Source of the DNA: Norana najaformis
Taxonomy: Eukaryota > Annelida > Clitellata > Crassiclitellata > Hormogastridae
Direction: 5' to 3'
Assembly: GCA_964023275.1 (NCBI GenBank)
Contig: OZ029915.1
Span: 3,963,485 to 4,027,484 of the forward strand
Length of the DNA: 64,000 nt
In this document: piece after piece, positions 1-12,400 of the stretch
Numbering within the stretch: the first letter of the stretch is position 1
How the letters are laid out: each line of letters starts with the position of its first letter
Position numbers and translations under genes: made by a program
Notes under the pieces: model-generated
The model's database searches: none
Seen by the model: only the letters and a program-made list of their open reading frames with translations
What the model was told of the DNA's origin: nothing

Positions 1-479
1 GCTTTATGAATATGGAATTTATAACTGATTTGTGCCTTTAGTGTCTGCTGCTAATAGCATTCTTTTTGAAAAAGGTTGATGCTTTGAATGGAAGCTTCTA
101 TTTAGGAACTTGGGTGACTTTATTCAGGCTTTGTTGAAGATCATTTCTTATCCTCGGCATAAATTTAATATCACTTGAACTTGGTTCTTCGAGGAACTCT
201 GATACCATCGGCCGTCCGGTCATTTTTATATGCCTGGCTCTGTGTTACATCAACAGATGAGATTTTATGGTTGCGGAGTAATTAGCCATATGACTCTAAG
301 CCATGCAGTTGTCAGAGTGACGGGGGTCATTTTAGAGATGGCTTTCACGCTGAGCCATTCAGGGTTCTTAGCGGTAAAGCAGAATTTTATGCCGTGAATG
401 CTTCTGACCTAATTTCACCAAACCCTCCTTATGACTTGCTTAAATGTAATAAATTCTGATTGAACGAGTTGGGGACATG
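1..479. other. No gene seen
   Basis: AT-rich sequence with no open frame of note and no repeat family I could match elsewhere in the window. I see nothing I can support here. Confidence 0.5.
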
Positions 480-650
480 GGGACTCAGCTTGGAATGCGG
501 AGAGTATGGGTTCGAGCCTCCTCCCCTAAGACGGTTATTGAGTAGGGACCTTAAGCAAGTCCTTCACTCACCACCGCACCATAGATTGATGTGTAGTTAT
601 TATTAGATAGTGGTGCTTAATAAATGCATGTATAATAATCCCAAATTTAG
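480..650 (+). mobile_element. tRNA-like SINE (family D)
   Basis: Carries a B-box-like GGGTTCGAGCC followed by a conserved body ('ACCTTAAGCAAGTCCTTCAC') and an end reading 'GCTTAATAAATGCA'. The same arrangement recurs near 27.3 kb and 50.2 kb, and inverted near 33.5 kb, with heavy divergence. The B box suggests descent from a tRNA and internal pol III transcription. The A box is poorly preserved in this copy. Family names used here are my own labels. Confidence 0.65.
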
Positions 651-844
651 GGCAGCTTTAGAAAATGACTTCATTTTAACGAAACCTTGTTATATTAGAG
701 GTTTTTGAAGTGGATCTCAGAGACAGCTACATAACGAGGTTCAGTTGTATTCCTAATTTCTTCAAAGTCGGAACTTGGTTAGTTAATATGATCAGTTAAT
801 TAGAGTTCAGTGTGTATCAGTTTGTCTTTCAGATAGAGTTCAGA

Positions 845-1064
845 GGTAAACTAAGGATTACGGTAATTTTAAAACGTACCTTTTTAAAACTTACCTTTTT
901 CAAATTGCTTATCCACCGTAGGCTGCCTCTTTGTCCTGTGGACTGACTTTTGGATAATGACCTGATTCTGGCATGGCTTTGGTGCGCCATCGGTTGATGC
1001 CTTGTTCATTAGACACTGGCGCATTGCAAGTTTCTAATTATTATTATTATTATTATTAATCTAT
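845..1064 (+). mobile_element. SINE/LINE-tail repeat family B with (ATT)n tail
   Basis: Contains 'GTCCTGTGGACTGAC', 'GGTTGATGCCTTGTTCATTA' and 'GACACTGGCGCATTG', ending in an ATT microsatellite. A second + strand copy lies near 22.6 kb and an inverted copy near 38.9 kb, all with the same terminal (ATT)n tail. That tail is typical of target-primed retrotransposition. Confidence 0.7.
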
Positions 1065-1084
1065 TACCTGCTTCTGTGAGTAAA

Positions 1085-1330
1085 AGGGGCACAGTGGTCT
1101 AGTAGTTAGCATGCAGAACTGTTGGTTTGCAGTTCAAATCTCCACCAAGGGAGAATGATGTTTTGAGATTTCTGCTTCACTTGTGCCCATTAGCAAAATC
1201 AGCTATATCATGGGTAAACTGTTGGTGGGAAGATGAGGTTGCAAGGGAGAGGACTGACCATTTACCGTTGTATGCCAAGGCTAAGAAAAATGAAGTCACG
1301 GACACTGCATACCCATGGAGGCTAGTGTTC
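1085..1330 (+). mobile_element. tRNA-headed repeat (family H)
   Basis: Begins with an A-box-like TGGTCTAGTAGTTAGCATGC and a B-box-like AGTTCAAATCTCC, then a body ending near 'GCCAAGGCTAAGAAAAATGA'. A diverged copy lies at about 40.13-40.33 kb with the same head and same end. Open frames across it carry no recognisable protein. Confidence 0.55.
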
Positions 1331-2200
1331 GAACCTGATACCTTTGCTAGGAATGTAACCACTATGCCAGCTCTACTGTGTGTTGTTTATGGGTTTCTTT
1401 GACAGGAGGCAGATTGTTGGCACGTTTACTCAGTTGGGAAATTATGCCACATCGCTGGATTATATTAAGCGTTGCCAATGTCCAACGCACCACTTCTTAT
1501 ACGAGAGCATTTTATTGGCCCCCTGGAGACGATTATATACGATGACAAAATGGCCACAGAACTGTGAATGGCCGCTCTTTATGGCCTTATTAAATCAGAC
1601 GAATTTCTGGTGAAACTGGTTTCCAGATTCTGTGATCAATTTCTGTCTTGTGGGAGTTGCAAGGGTCTTTGTTCATCTGGGGAAAGGAGCAATTTTTTTT
1701 TTCTATTCCGTTATGGGGAAGAAATTCCCGGATGCTGCTCATTGATGCATTCCCAGGACTATACACTTGTTGTCTTGGTTCAAGTGTTGTCTTTTTACAA
1801 GGTGTTGTCTCGATTCAGAGAGAAAGACAGACAGACAGACAGACAGACGGTGTGTGTTTGTGTGTGTGTGGGTGTGTTTGTGTGTACCAAGGATGTAGTC
1901 TTAGTCTGTAGGTGTTGGTTTCGAGGCAGTTTCAAGATGCGCCTAATGTTCACCTAGCAGTCCAGGACAAAACCAAGACCTTTGGCCTCGGAGAAGAGAG
2001 CAATTCCGAGATGCCCCTGAAAGTGTATTTCACTGACCGCACCCAGCCGTTTTGTCATTGTTATAATGTAAGCCAGTGTTGACTCCCATTTTCGAAGGTT
2101 TCACAATGATTTTTCAGTAATTCTATACTTTGCTTTGTATCTATTTATTTTCATTATCCGTATGGTATCATCACAGACCATTAGGTGAACATATTGGTCT
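1331..2200. other. Non-coding stretch with simple repeats
   Basis: Holds an ACAG run followed by a GT run near 1.82-1.88 kb and otherwise no element I recognise. The 129- and 87-residue open frames over the GT run are low complexity and not gene-like. Confidence 0.5.
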
Positions 2201-2249
2201 CTAAGGGTTAGGGGTTAGGGGTTAGGGTTAGGGGTTAGGGTTAGGTGGG
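2201..2249 (+). repeat. Interstitial telomere-like (TTAGGG/TTAGGGG)n
   Basis: About seven units of TTAGGG mixed with TTAGGGG are seen directly. This is the canonical telomere repeat of most metazoans, here internal. A shorter CCCTAA run occurs near 33.28 kb. It may mark repair of a break or a retroposed telomeric fragment. Confidence 0.85.
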
Positions 2250-2754
2250 ACGTCTCATCAAGGTTCTTATGTATATATGTTTTTATACATAAGGTGTATA
2301 GGATGGGACCGCATAGGTTAAGTAATTGTACTTTGTACTCCTTCTGTACATTATGGCAGGAAAGCCGATCTTATGAAAGGTGTTGTGTTTAAGTTTGGCT
2401 CAGAGTGGATTTTGGTTTTGGTCCTGGGTGACTGGTTTTCTTACCAGTCTCTTTCGGCTAGTTGTCTTTGAGTCTCCATGCATGGGTGACTTGTTTGGTT
2501 CTTCTGAGCTTTTTTGTTCTTGTTGAGCAGTTTTTTGTCACTGCCTGTTGGTAGATGTTGTGTTTTTCTTCTTGAGAAGCTTTCGCTGGTTTTGTTGCCA
2601 CCTGAGTTTGACTTCTTGTTTCCATTTGAGTCACGTGACGCTTGTAAATAGCTTGGGAAATAAACCAGTTAACCTATAGCCGATATATTCTTCCATATCC
2701 CTAGACAACTTGTAACAATATAGATATGTGCAACAAAAGATGTAATGTCAGTTC

Positions 2755-2940
2755 AAGGTATATATATATATATATGTACATATGCAGTTCAAATCATTTC
2801 AAGAGAAACTCTTCAAAACTGTTCCCGACCTGATAACAGAAACCAAGATGAACAGAATATGTATCTGTATATATATATATATATATGTATACATATATAT
2901 ATGTATATATATGTATATATATGTATATATATATGTATAT

Positions 2941-2972
<32 letters not shown>

Positions 2973-2985
2973 GTATATATATTGT
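2755..2985. repeat. (TA)n/(TATG)n microsatellite
   Basis: Alternating TA and TATATG units. The Ile/Tyr-rich open frames on both strands are by-products of the repeat. Confidence 0.9.
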
Positions 2986-3384
2986 ATTGTGTGTATTGAA
3001 GAGAATGGTGCTTTCGATATTGTGCAGTATTGAATGGAATTCATGAGGACAGTATGTTCTGAGTCATAAGCCAACCTGTCTGGAGTATCAACAATGATTT
3101 GTATGGGTGAAGTTATTGTATAGCGTTGCTCTTGGGAAATCCTCACCACAGGCTATTAGTAGCCAGTTACACCAGTGTCCCTAATGCACTTGGTGACATT
3201 TTGCAATTTTTCACTGGTCTCTTGTTAGTAATTTGGTGTCTTTATCTGTGGTGAACCGTTATGTTTTGGTTTTCTGGGATATAAATCATTGATTCCACTT
3301 TCAATTTGGGCTCCTCTTCTGTGATTTGTTCTTGTCGTATCTGTTCCTGACCATCCGTATCCATTACGATGTGAAAGTCTCCTT

Positions 3385-3600
3385 CTGTCTTTCTGTCTCT
3401 CTCTGTCTTTATCTCTCTGTCTCTCTGTTTTTGTCTCATTGTCTCTGTATGTTGTTGTCCCACTCTTTCTCTGTTTCTCTCACTCTTCCTTTCTCTCATT
3501 GACTCTGTCTGTCTGTCTCTGTCTGTCTGTCTGTGTGTCTGTCCGTCTGTCTGTCTTTCTCCCATTCTCTCTCTCTCTGTCTGTTTTCCTTGCCTAATGT
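3385..3600. repeat. CT-rich (TCTG/TCTC)n array
   Basis: A pyrimidine-rich strand of degenerate tetranucleotides, continuing more diffusely to about 3.9 kb. The Arg/Glu/Thr-rich frame on the - strand is an artefact of this composition. Confidence 0.85.
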
Positions 3601-4169
3601 ATCCTGACTTAATCTGTTTCTTCTCTCTTCTGTCAGTCTGTGTCGCTCTCCCATTCTGTCGGTCTGTTTCTGTGATACCGTCTATCTCTCTTGCTCTCTG
3701 TCACTCTCCAGCTATGTGTGTGTGTGTGTCTCTCTGCTGCACACATGCTCTTTCTCTATCTGTCCCTTACCCTTCTGTGTCTGTCACCCAGTCTTTATAT
3801 ACACCCATTTCGCCTGCATCTTCATGTTCAAATCCCTTTCTTTTCATTCATCTGCCCATTTCATCTCTCCCTCCCCATCCATCCATTCTCTCTCTCTCTT
3901 CATCCCTGGGTCCCTCTTGGGCCATCTCTAGATTCAACAACATCTGTCCTGGGTTACTGGACATCAATCACGATTTGTTGTGGCCAGCCGATTGCGAGCA
4001 GAGTGGACATAAGTGACCAGTGCAGTGGACATAACGGACAATGGCGGTTAACGAGCAGATGCATGGAAAAGAATTTCGGTGGCTGAGACAGAATGATTGG
4101 GTGTTACTGATGGCAGCCGCATCAGCAACAATCCGTGTTTGTGTACTTGTCCTCCGAACTCCTAAGCAA

Positions 4170-4430
4170 ATGGGTTGATGGTTGATTGGTTTAGCGTTGA
4201 CCTTTCACCACTGAGTCTGGGGTTCAAAATCCACTGCTTCATATGAAATTGATAAGTCACTGTAGGTATGTACCTGGTATGTGTGTCAGTATGTATGCAT
4301 TAGACACTGGCGTGATAGAAGTTAGTAATTAATAGCAATGATGGTGATGATGATGATGATGATGGCAATGGCGATGATGATGATGAGGAGGAGGAGGAGG
4401 AGGACGACGACGATGATGATATAAAACACA
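4170..4430 (+). mobile_element. tRNA-like head with family B tail fragment and (GAT)n/(GGA)n
   Basis: 'TGATTGGTTTAGCGTTGAC' and 'GGGGTTCAAAATCC' resemble A and B boxes. They are followed by 'GCATTAGACACTGGCG', shared with the end of family B, then GATGAT and GGAGGA runs. It is probably a truncated SINE with an expanded simple tail. Confidence 0.45.
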
Positions 4431-4789
4431 AAACTAATGCATTATATGTGCACAGTTAATGAATTAACAGTTGTAATTAACTGTTATATTAAGATAAATA
4501 TAACATTGGACATATTATAAATAATCTATCATGTGCTAAGTATGTGTGCAAAATTGTGTCTGTGGTGAGCAGTCAGTGGCGTGTTTTCGCTGATCTTTCA
4601 TTGGGTTGGACGGTGGTGGTTGATCGCTGATTTATGCTCTTATTTAATGATATTTCTACTGTCTACACCTGTTGCACACCAGCCAACGCCTCAGCCGCAA
4701 CTGCAGCTGCCTCAGAAGCCACGCCGTCTGCTGGTGATGTTCTTACATTGATATGCATGTGGCAGTTGGTGGGTGGCCAATCGAATTTT

Positions 4790-5450
4790 CATGTTGTTGT
4801 ATGTGTGTGGTTGCTTTTGTGTCTGTGTGGCAGTCTTTGAGAGTGTTGCTCTTTGTATGTCTCATTCTTTGTATGTGTCTCTGTGTGTTATTGGATGTTG
4901 GTGTGTTTCTGCTTGTGTCTTTGTGTCGCTTTGAAAGTGTGGTCTGTCGTGATATGTGTGTGTGTCTTTTTATATGTATTGCTTTGTTTGTGTCATGTTG
5001 TATCGTTCTGTGTGCAGCTGTTTGTATGTGTCTCTTTATATTTTTATATGTGCCTCTTTGTGTGCTTCTGTTTACATGTGTCTCTGTATCTGTCTGATTT
5101 TCATGTGTCTCATTGTAGATGTCTCTTTGTCTATGTCGCTTTGTATCTTTGCTTGTGTGTCTATATGGGTCTCTTATGTGTCTCTGTGACTTTTATTTGT
5201 CTCTCTGTTTATCTTTATGTATGTCACTTTGTAAGTGTCTCTCTGTAAGTTACTTTTTGTATGTTTATATGAGTCTCTTTGTACGTGTAAGTTTGTGACT
5301 TTTGTGTGTTTCTCAGTATCTTTGTGTTTCTGTTCATGTCTCTGTGTATGTAACTCGTTGTATGTTTATATAAGTCTCTTCGTATGCGTCACTTGTACAT
5401 GTGTCATCGTATCTTTGCATATGTCTCCTGTTTGTTTGTTTGTTTGTTGT
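4790..5450 (+). repeat. Degenerate GT/CT-rich minisatellite
   Basis: Irregular repeats of units such as 'TGTGTCTCTTTGTATG' run for about 650 bp and keep several frames open. The predicted peptides are Cys/Val/Leu/Ser monotony with no domain, so I do not call a gene. Confidence 0.75.
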
Positions 5451-5955
5451 CGTCTGCGTCTGGCTGATAACAACAACATATATAGATCTGTTGGACATAT
5501 CCTGTAGGTGAGAGTGTTAGAAACGTGAGGAGATGGACGGGAGTTCATCGTCCAAAGGCAGAGGATGTTGAGCATCAGATTCGGAATTGCACGGCAGCTG
5601 ATAATTGGTGATCGTCGTCGTTGGTGGTGAATACTGCGTGGATGTCTGGCATGGCTGACGCACAGCTTCGTACAAGTTCTGCGGCTTACGACGTACGTAT
5701 ATCTGTGGGTTTTATTTTGATCTTTTCATTTTAATCAGATTAATTATTGATGTGTCGTAAAGCATTGTGTACAGACTGTATGTTCATGCATACTGGTCCT
5801 TACATACGTGCAAAGATTTTATACTTACATACTGGTGAATATTGATACACACGTACATATTCATACATTGATACATGCGTGTATTATATAACCAGTATAT
5901 TCATGCTGGTGGATACATACATACCACTACATACAGGTACCTTTACATACTTACT
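5451..5955. other. No confident gene
   Basis: Short frames only. One reads RPKAEDVEHQIRNC and faintly recalls the C-terminal region of LINE reverse transcriptases, but it is too short and stops soon after. I do not call it. Confidence 0.3.
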
Positions 5956-6020
5956 TGTAAATACATACATACATACATGGATGCATACATACATACATAC
6001 ATACATACATGCATAAATAC
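5956..6020. repeat. (CATA)n microsatellite
   Basis: Tetranucleotide CATA run with interruptions. Open frames on both strands are repeat artefacts. Confidence 0.9.
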
Positions 6021-6131
6021 ATGCATACATGCCAATACATACATAATGGTATACAAATATGTACATATATACTTGGAAAGGTCATTGAAAGGTGGTAAAT
6101 AGATAAATAAATAAATAAAATAAATGTATAG

Positions 6132-6225
6132 ATTTTATATAGCGACCATATGGTCTCGACCCTGCTCATTTTGCAATGAATTGATCGGGTGAGATCCTTC
6201 ACCACCGCTGCCTGTCTGAATTTTA
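6132..6225 (+). mobile_element. SINE-like repeat family C
   Basis: Signature 'TATAGCGACCATATGGTC', 'TCGACCCTGCTCATTTTGCA' and 'GTGAGATCCTTCACC'. Further copies lie near 10.7, 23.6 and (inverted) 47.85 kb. The copies share both ends of this core but no simple tail, so the class of element is uncertain. Confidence 0.7.
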
Positions 6226-6775
6226 TTAAACAAGAAAAACATCAACTATGATCACTGGTGTTAAATACTCCATAATATCTGCTTCAATTAATGTCTTTAT
6301 TTAAATATTTAAACAATAAAGCGCCGTCTGTGGAAAGTTTTCCACTCGACCACAAGACTACAGAACATGGCAGCAGGTTCCAGAAATCAGCTTGAATGCC
6401 AGGTTATGTCCTCAATCTTTAGGTGTGATGGGTCATTGTCAATGTACCACACCCATCAGTCCTGAAGTCTGGGATACAGTTCTAGCCACTGAAACTTCTT
6501 GCCTCTGGCTGCATTTTGTGTAGGGCCAGGCGACGTCTTTTCGTCTGTAGGGTTAATCCTAGTTTTCACAGTTGTAAATTTGGGGTATTGTGGCATATAT
6601 ATGGGCACATCGCATACTGATAGCAAACAGAAGATGTCCATGTGGAAGTCTTGATGCCAAGGGTTCTGTCTCCCTGTTTGTCACTTTATCCTAAGTCCTA
6701 AGTCTGGCTTCAATTCTGGGACCAGTGCACTTAAAAGAGATTTATTTGTAAGTGTTACATAAATGCTCAGCTACC

Positions 6776-6777
<2 letters not shown>
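6226..6777. other. No gene seen
   Basis: Unremarkable AT-rich sequence. The longest frame is 61 codons and carries no motif. Confidence 0.45.

Positions 6778-6855
<78 letters not shown>
6778..6855. repeat. (TA)n microsatellite
   Basis: About 38 uninterrupted AT dinucleotides. It is a likely polymorphic and structurally unstable tract. Confidence 0.97.
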
Positions 6856-6857
<2 letters not shown>

Positions 6858-7894
6858 CTTGGCACTGTAAATATGGCAATGGCAAGTGAGGTTAAGCATT
6901 AGGTGGATCTGAGATGTCGTATACACTTATGCCTCAGCAGTAATATCAAGAACTTTCTGATTTATTTCCATTGTGTTTATCTGCTTTGGGGATTCAGTCA
7001 GTGGCTCAATCTGTCAATGAATGAAAGAATCAGTGAATCAATCAAGAAACTAAAACTTTAGAAGAAGTTGAATGTGAATCTTTTCACAACATACTGATAA
7101 AGTGAATGCTAGTTTATATTTTTATTTGAACGCAGTGAGCAAAAGAAAACACTGGGTAGCATTACTTAAAATATGTCATAATTCCAAACAATTACTTGTT
7201 TATCCTTCAGTTCATGAATGTTATTTTATAATAATAATAAGAAGAAGAACAACAACAACAATAAATCATCATCATCATCTGAACATGAGTAGAATGAGTG
7301 AAAGGAAGAACCTGTAAGGCAGAGTGCTTTGGCTATTGGCACTGGAGGCATCATAGACACCACTCAATCAATCTGTTCTATCAATCAATCAATCAGTCAT
7401 CGGCAGTCAATCAAGCACCATCTGAATATGAATAGAGTACATGAAAGGCATGGAGTGCAAAGCAATCTGCTTTTACTGTCGGCACTCGAGGGAAGCAAAG
7501 ATTGATGGATGCGCAGACGAATGGACGGAAGTTTATTCATCGTCACGTAACTGGCAATTTTGTCACGAGAATGAGAAAATTGAGGAGGACAAGAGACAGA
7601 AGGTATGACATATAACCTGACCCAGTTATTAGGACCTATCAGATGGCGGGTGATTCATGAACACAGACAAGGTGAGGCTGTGACATGGACATAAATGAAA
7701 TGTGAAGGAAAGTCAATGCTTTCAGCTGGATGTTCAGGTCAAATGACGAAAGAAGGTGCGCTCAGGTGTGTTTTGACTTGGTTGTAAGACTTGTTTTTCG
7801 TTTGCATTGTAATGCATTTATTGACGAATTTATATGGCTGTCAGTCGTGGAATCGTGGACGTGAATTCATTGTTAGGTCTCCACATATTGTATT

Positions 7895-8115
7895 TGATAA
7901 CTTGTATAGCGCTTCTTACAGAACAAACTACTGAGAAGCGCTTCCAGCATGAGAACCCCGGGGAAATAAGAACATCTTTAAACAGTGAGTCGACTGAGCT
8001 CTATCACCAACAGAGACCCTTGCACGAAATGATAGCGGAAGTCCATTCCATAGAGATGGGCCAACAACAGCAAAAGCCCTCTGCTGCGCAAGCAAGGACT
8101 TAACATGAGGAACGA
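7895..8115 (+). mobile_element. Repeat family G (TATAGCGC head)
   Basis: Shares 'TATAGCGCTTCTTACAGA', 'GAAGCGCTTCCA' and 'AAGTCCATTCCA' with a copy at about 19.65-19.85 kb. An 89-codon frame covers it, but the similarity to another non-coding locus shows that it is repeat sequence. Confidence 0.6.
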
Positions 8116-9095
8116 ACAGATCCAGATGACCTAGAGAACGTAGAGGATGTGTCTGCTTTAGACTGGCATTTGAGACCTTCTCCAGCTGCAGGAGATCATT
8201 TGTTTACAGACAGACTTGCTGTTCTCTTAGAATTCCTACATCAGTTAAGCCAGTGGTAAGAAATTGGGAGACACTGGGCATGGATACATACATACTCATT
8301 TCTTCTGTGACTGTCTTTGTGTCTTCTGGATTCCACTTTGGCTTTTTGACCAGATTTACAATGGAATTTGGCTTGCACAACGATTTTGCTTAGCAGCGAC
8401 CATCAACTGATGCCAGTGGCACTATAGAAGTTCTTAGATTAGATTATTACGGTGGGTGGGTGAGTGGATGGAAGAAGAGAGGGATGGATGGATCGAAAGA
8501 TGGATGACATGGATTTGTTTGAGTTTTACCATAAATATAATATTTCAGTACGGTTTCAAGATCCTTAGAAGGCACTACATAAATGCCACATACATATACA
8601 CAACTCACTAGAAGAGCTGTATGTGTGTACAGCTGCAGAAAATGTCCATGGACATACATACATACAATAGATATGCAACGGTATGACAGCAAAAACACCT
8701 CAGTACTATCCCCAATATTATAACTAATGTTTCCGTGGCCGATACCAGCGCTTTTGAATAAGCTGGTGTCCTGCGCTTAGCTTTATATTAGCACTTGAAA
8801 AATTTTCAATATTACAAATACGATTATGATGATACCACTGGTACTTTTTCAGCTTGTGTGTACAAAGAATTAATTGCTTGCTGTAGTTTAGTAGTGCTGT
8901 TGAATTTAATGGTGTTACTAATTTGGTTATTTTCATGTTCACCTGAGCCTAAGGAGTGGCCAGGTTATCGTTGTGTTCTTGTAGAGTGTTTCTATAATTG
9001 GTCATTTTCACCTGAGTAACAAGAAGAAAGGCTTAAAATCCTATTTTTGTCATATTCTTTCCGACTGTTTAAGTTATTCGTAATTTTTGTTTAAG
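8116..9095. other. Upstream flank of gene A
   Basis: No open frame that can be joined in phase to the first recognised coding exon. If gene A has upstream coding exons or its promoter here, I could not identify them. Confidence 0.4.
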
Positions 9096-9113
9096 CATGC
9101 TCACCGGAGCTTA

Positions 9114-9423
9114 ATGAGCAGAAAGTCTGAGAAACCATGGAAACCATGTCCACCAAAGCGAAGTGTCAGCTTACAGAAGACTGACTTTGCCAAGGCAACG
9201 ACATCAGAAAATGTGAAGAGGACATCGCCAGCTGCAAAATACAAGGGTGTCGCGTCATCTGCGGAACCAGGGCCAGCGATTATCTGCGTGGTATCAGTGG
9301 ATGTGAGCGGACGTTCGTACGCGCGGTTGAGACACCAGCCTGCCGAAGAGGACAGTCCAAACGGAAGCTTTGATGGACCAGTGCCTGCGAGATATTCCGC
9401 TCTTATAGATGCTTCGAATTATG
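9114..9423 (+). CDS. Gene A coding exon 1 (start provisional)
   Basis: Begins at an in-frame ATG (MSRKSEKPW). Ends at AATTATG|GTAATA in phase 1. If the AG at 9094-9095 is a real acceptor, the exon starts at 9096 in phase 0 and this Met is internal. The basic, Pro/Ser-rich peptide includes 'PAIICVVSVDVSG', the only hydrophobic patch. Confidence 0.6.
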
Positions 9424-12400
9424 GTAATAATGGGTTTTATCCATTTGTAGTATTGTTATAAGGTTGTCTACGTTATTGCTATTATTTTTAATTAGTCAAG
9501 ATTATTCTCACTTTATCCCACCAGGACAAACTTAAGATCAGTGATAATGATGTTTCCAAAAACCATATACAAATAAACACTTAAGTAATTGTTTGTTTCG
9601 TTTGCAAATATTGCAGTTTCTTTTGTTCAGTCTAGGTGTAAGTGGAACTCTAAAAATAGTATTGTATTGTTTTTTTTATCCTATTGTGTTGTTTTGTTTT
9701 GTGTTGTATTGTATTGTATTTTAGGCATTCACAATTCTCTGTCTAATCTTTGCTATCATCATGTTCATCATTTATCCCCATAGCGGCACTGAGTCATTGT
9801 TTAAGTGTGAAGGTTATGTTATTTTTAGATTTATATGGTGTTCAAGAGCATGGATTTGCAGTAAAACAGAGCCTTAATCTACGTGGAAAAAATCCATCTA
9901 GAGACCGATGGATGGCAAGGACTGGCATGAATTTAGATCCCTATTCCTTCGAGGATGAGCTTCATAAGGCATCCTCCAGAGGATTCGGTCCAAAACTTGA
10001 AAAGCCATTTGGCAAGAGCAAACCAAATGCCTCTTTCCTGCTCTGCTCCAGTCGCAGGTCCTTCAGAACCAGTCCCAGGGAACCAGCGTGGCCTTACCAG
10101 AAGACGCCGAGTACAGGATCACTGACATCAGAGATATTTCAAGCTTCTGTCGTACTGCCAACCAAGCGGCAGAGATTAACGTCAGAAAAAGCAAGTCTGG
10201 AGCCAGTCTACGATCCTCGACCCACTGACTTTACAAGAGAGTCCGACAGAAAGAAGAAACCTCGTCCAAATTCGACCGACCTTTCTCAGAGTCGAGCTCT
10301 GCCTTTGTCATCTGGACCTGTCGAAAATCACGTCCTCGACACGGCTTTTGGAAATGTGAGTTTCATCTCTGATCACGAGCCTTTTTTCTTGTCTGTCGCA
10401 GTTCCAAGCGGGCACAGTTTCTGGACGACTGCGAAAACGAGAAAGTCACTACCAGTTGCAATTCCACAGCTGAGCGACAACGACTTGATGGTTGCGACTT
10501 CGACTCGACACCCAAAGAGTCTGAATGGTACTGCGGAAGCATTCACTGTCATGCGGTTGGAGGACGCCAGGAGAGTTCCGTGTTCAGTTAAAGTGATTTC
10601 AGAGACAGGATGTGACACGGTGTTTGGTGGCGTTCCTGCATCAGGTGTGAAAATCCAAGTGTTTTCAGGTAAATGTAATGTAAATGCTTATATGTAGTGA
10701 CCACTTGGCCTCGACCCTGCTCATTTTGCAATGAATTTATCAGGTGAGATCCTTCACCGCTGCTGCCCATTTGAATGGACGCCATGCCATTTAAGGTCCC
10801 GACATACATTATTACTGTGGATTAGTCTGAGCAATACATAGTGATATTAAGTTTGAGTAATAAACGATGTAAAGTAGTGATGAATATGATATGTAGTGTA
10901 ATATACGAGGGAGAGTGCAGTGTAAATCTCCAGTATTTCTCAGTACCTCCCAAAGCTGCGTCAGGGAGACCAGCTTATTCAGTGATGCAATATCAGATCA
11001 TATGGATATCAAAATGATATTGATTATGATGATGGAAGCGGCTCCAGAATGCCTCAGAGAGCTCTGTGTTCTGTAGTTTAGGGTTAGCTGGGTCGATGGT
11101 AGCTGTTTTGCAGTCCAGGGAGACCTCATTGTCCACTCTGAGGTACAGTTGTTTGAGTGAAGCACATTTTTCATGCATTGGACCGTTTTCTGAAAAAACT
11201 TCCAGTAAAAGTCCATACCATTTTGGGTGATACACAAGAAGGATTTAAATCTAATCTTAAAGTGCACCTTTTCAATCTGCTAGATAGCCTTGTTTTAGCA
11301 CTTTTGCAAGTCTCTTGAAAGGCGCTATACAATGCTCAGCTATGCACATACATGGTGGTGACCATGGTGGTGTGGTGGTAGTTACTCATATACCATATGC
11401 CTCTGTGAGCAATAGTCATCAGAGACTGTAGCGGTAGAGGTTGCGGGGTGATGGTGGTGGTGCTCAGTAACTACAGGAAATAATGACGATGATGATGAGG
11501 TAGAGGAAGAGGAGGAGGCAGATAGTGAGGAGGAGGAGGATAATAGTGAGGAGGAGGATGGTGATAATGATTATGATGATGAGGAGGTCGAGATGATGAT
11601 GATAAGAGGATTGATTGATTGACTCTTTATTGATCCCAAATTCAACATATTAGGTTACACATAAAACATACAGTTTGCCAGGATGCAAAAGGCAAACCCA
11701 GAAGGGACACGATCCCGCTTAAATAGGGTCACCTATTAACATCAGTAATGTAGGATGGCAATCGAAATGTAAACAAAGCAAGTATCATTACATAAGTAAA
11801 CTAAATAAGTTATGTACAATCCGTACACAAATGAAACTAAAAATAAAAGGATATAGAAGTCCGATGCATTACACAGTCCTGTATATAAAAAAAAAGAAAA
11901 TTAGCAGTCAAACAAGTGTTATTAAATAGTGGGAGATGATGATGATGTTGTTGACGATGATGATGATGATGATGACGATGATGAAGATGATGATGACGAC
12001 GACGATGACTAAGATGAAGATGATGCTTTGACAGTCGAAGTTACTAAAATTATGAGTCATGGCTTAGAATCAAAATATCAACAATCAATACTGTGAATTT
12101 TTGGCATATTGTTTTGACGTACGTTTCCGTCGGAAGATTTGCTTGAGCATAAACTTCTGCAGGGTCTGTGCATCTGCTGGCCTGCTGGTTACTATCAGTT
12201 TTCACAAACACCTGTGACTGCTTATTTTATCATATCTGCACATAACATATTGCTTGCATGAGTCATTTGTCTTGTAATGTAATGTAGCAAAACGGATTTG
12301 TTTTGCTCTTGTCTTGTAATGTAGTGTAATAAAACAGATTTGTTTTGCTCTTGTAATGTAATGGAACAAAACATTTGTTTTGCTGTTATCTGGTGCTGTA

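Noticed and set aside
4634-5507. Cys/Val-rich frames
   Set aside because: Degenerate GTGTCTCT repeat; overlapping frames give equally long nonsense.
5500-5700. LINE C-terminal fragment
   Set aside because: A short frame with weak resemblance, an early stop and no flanking RT signature.
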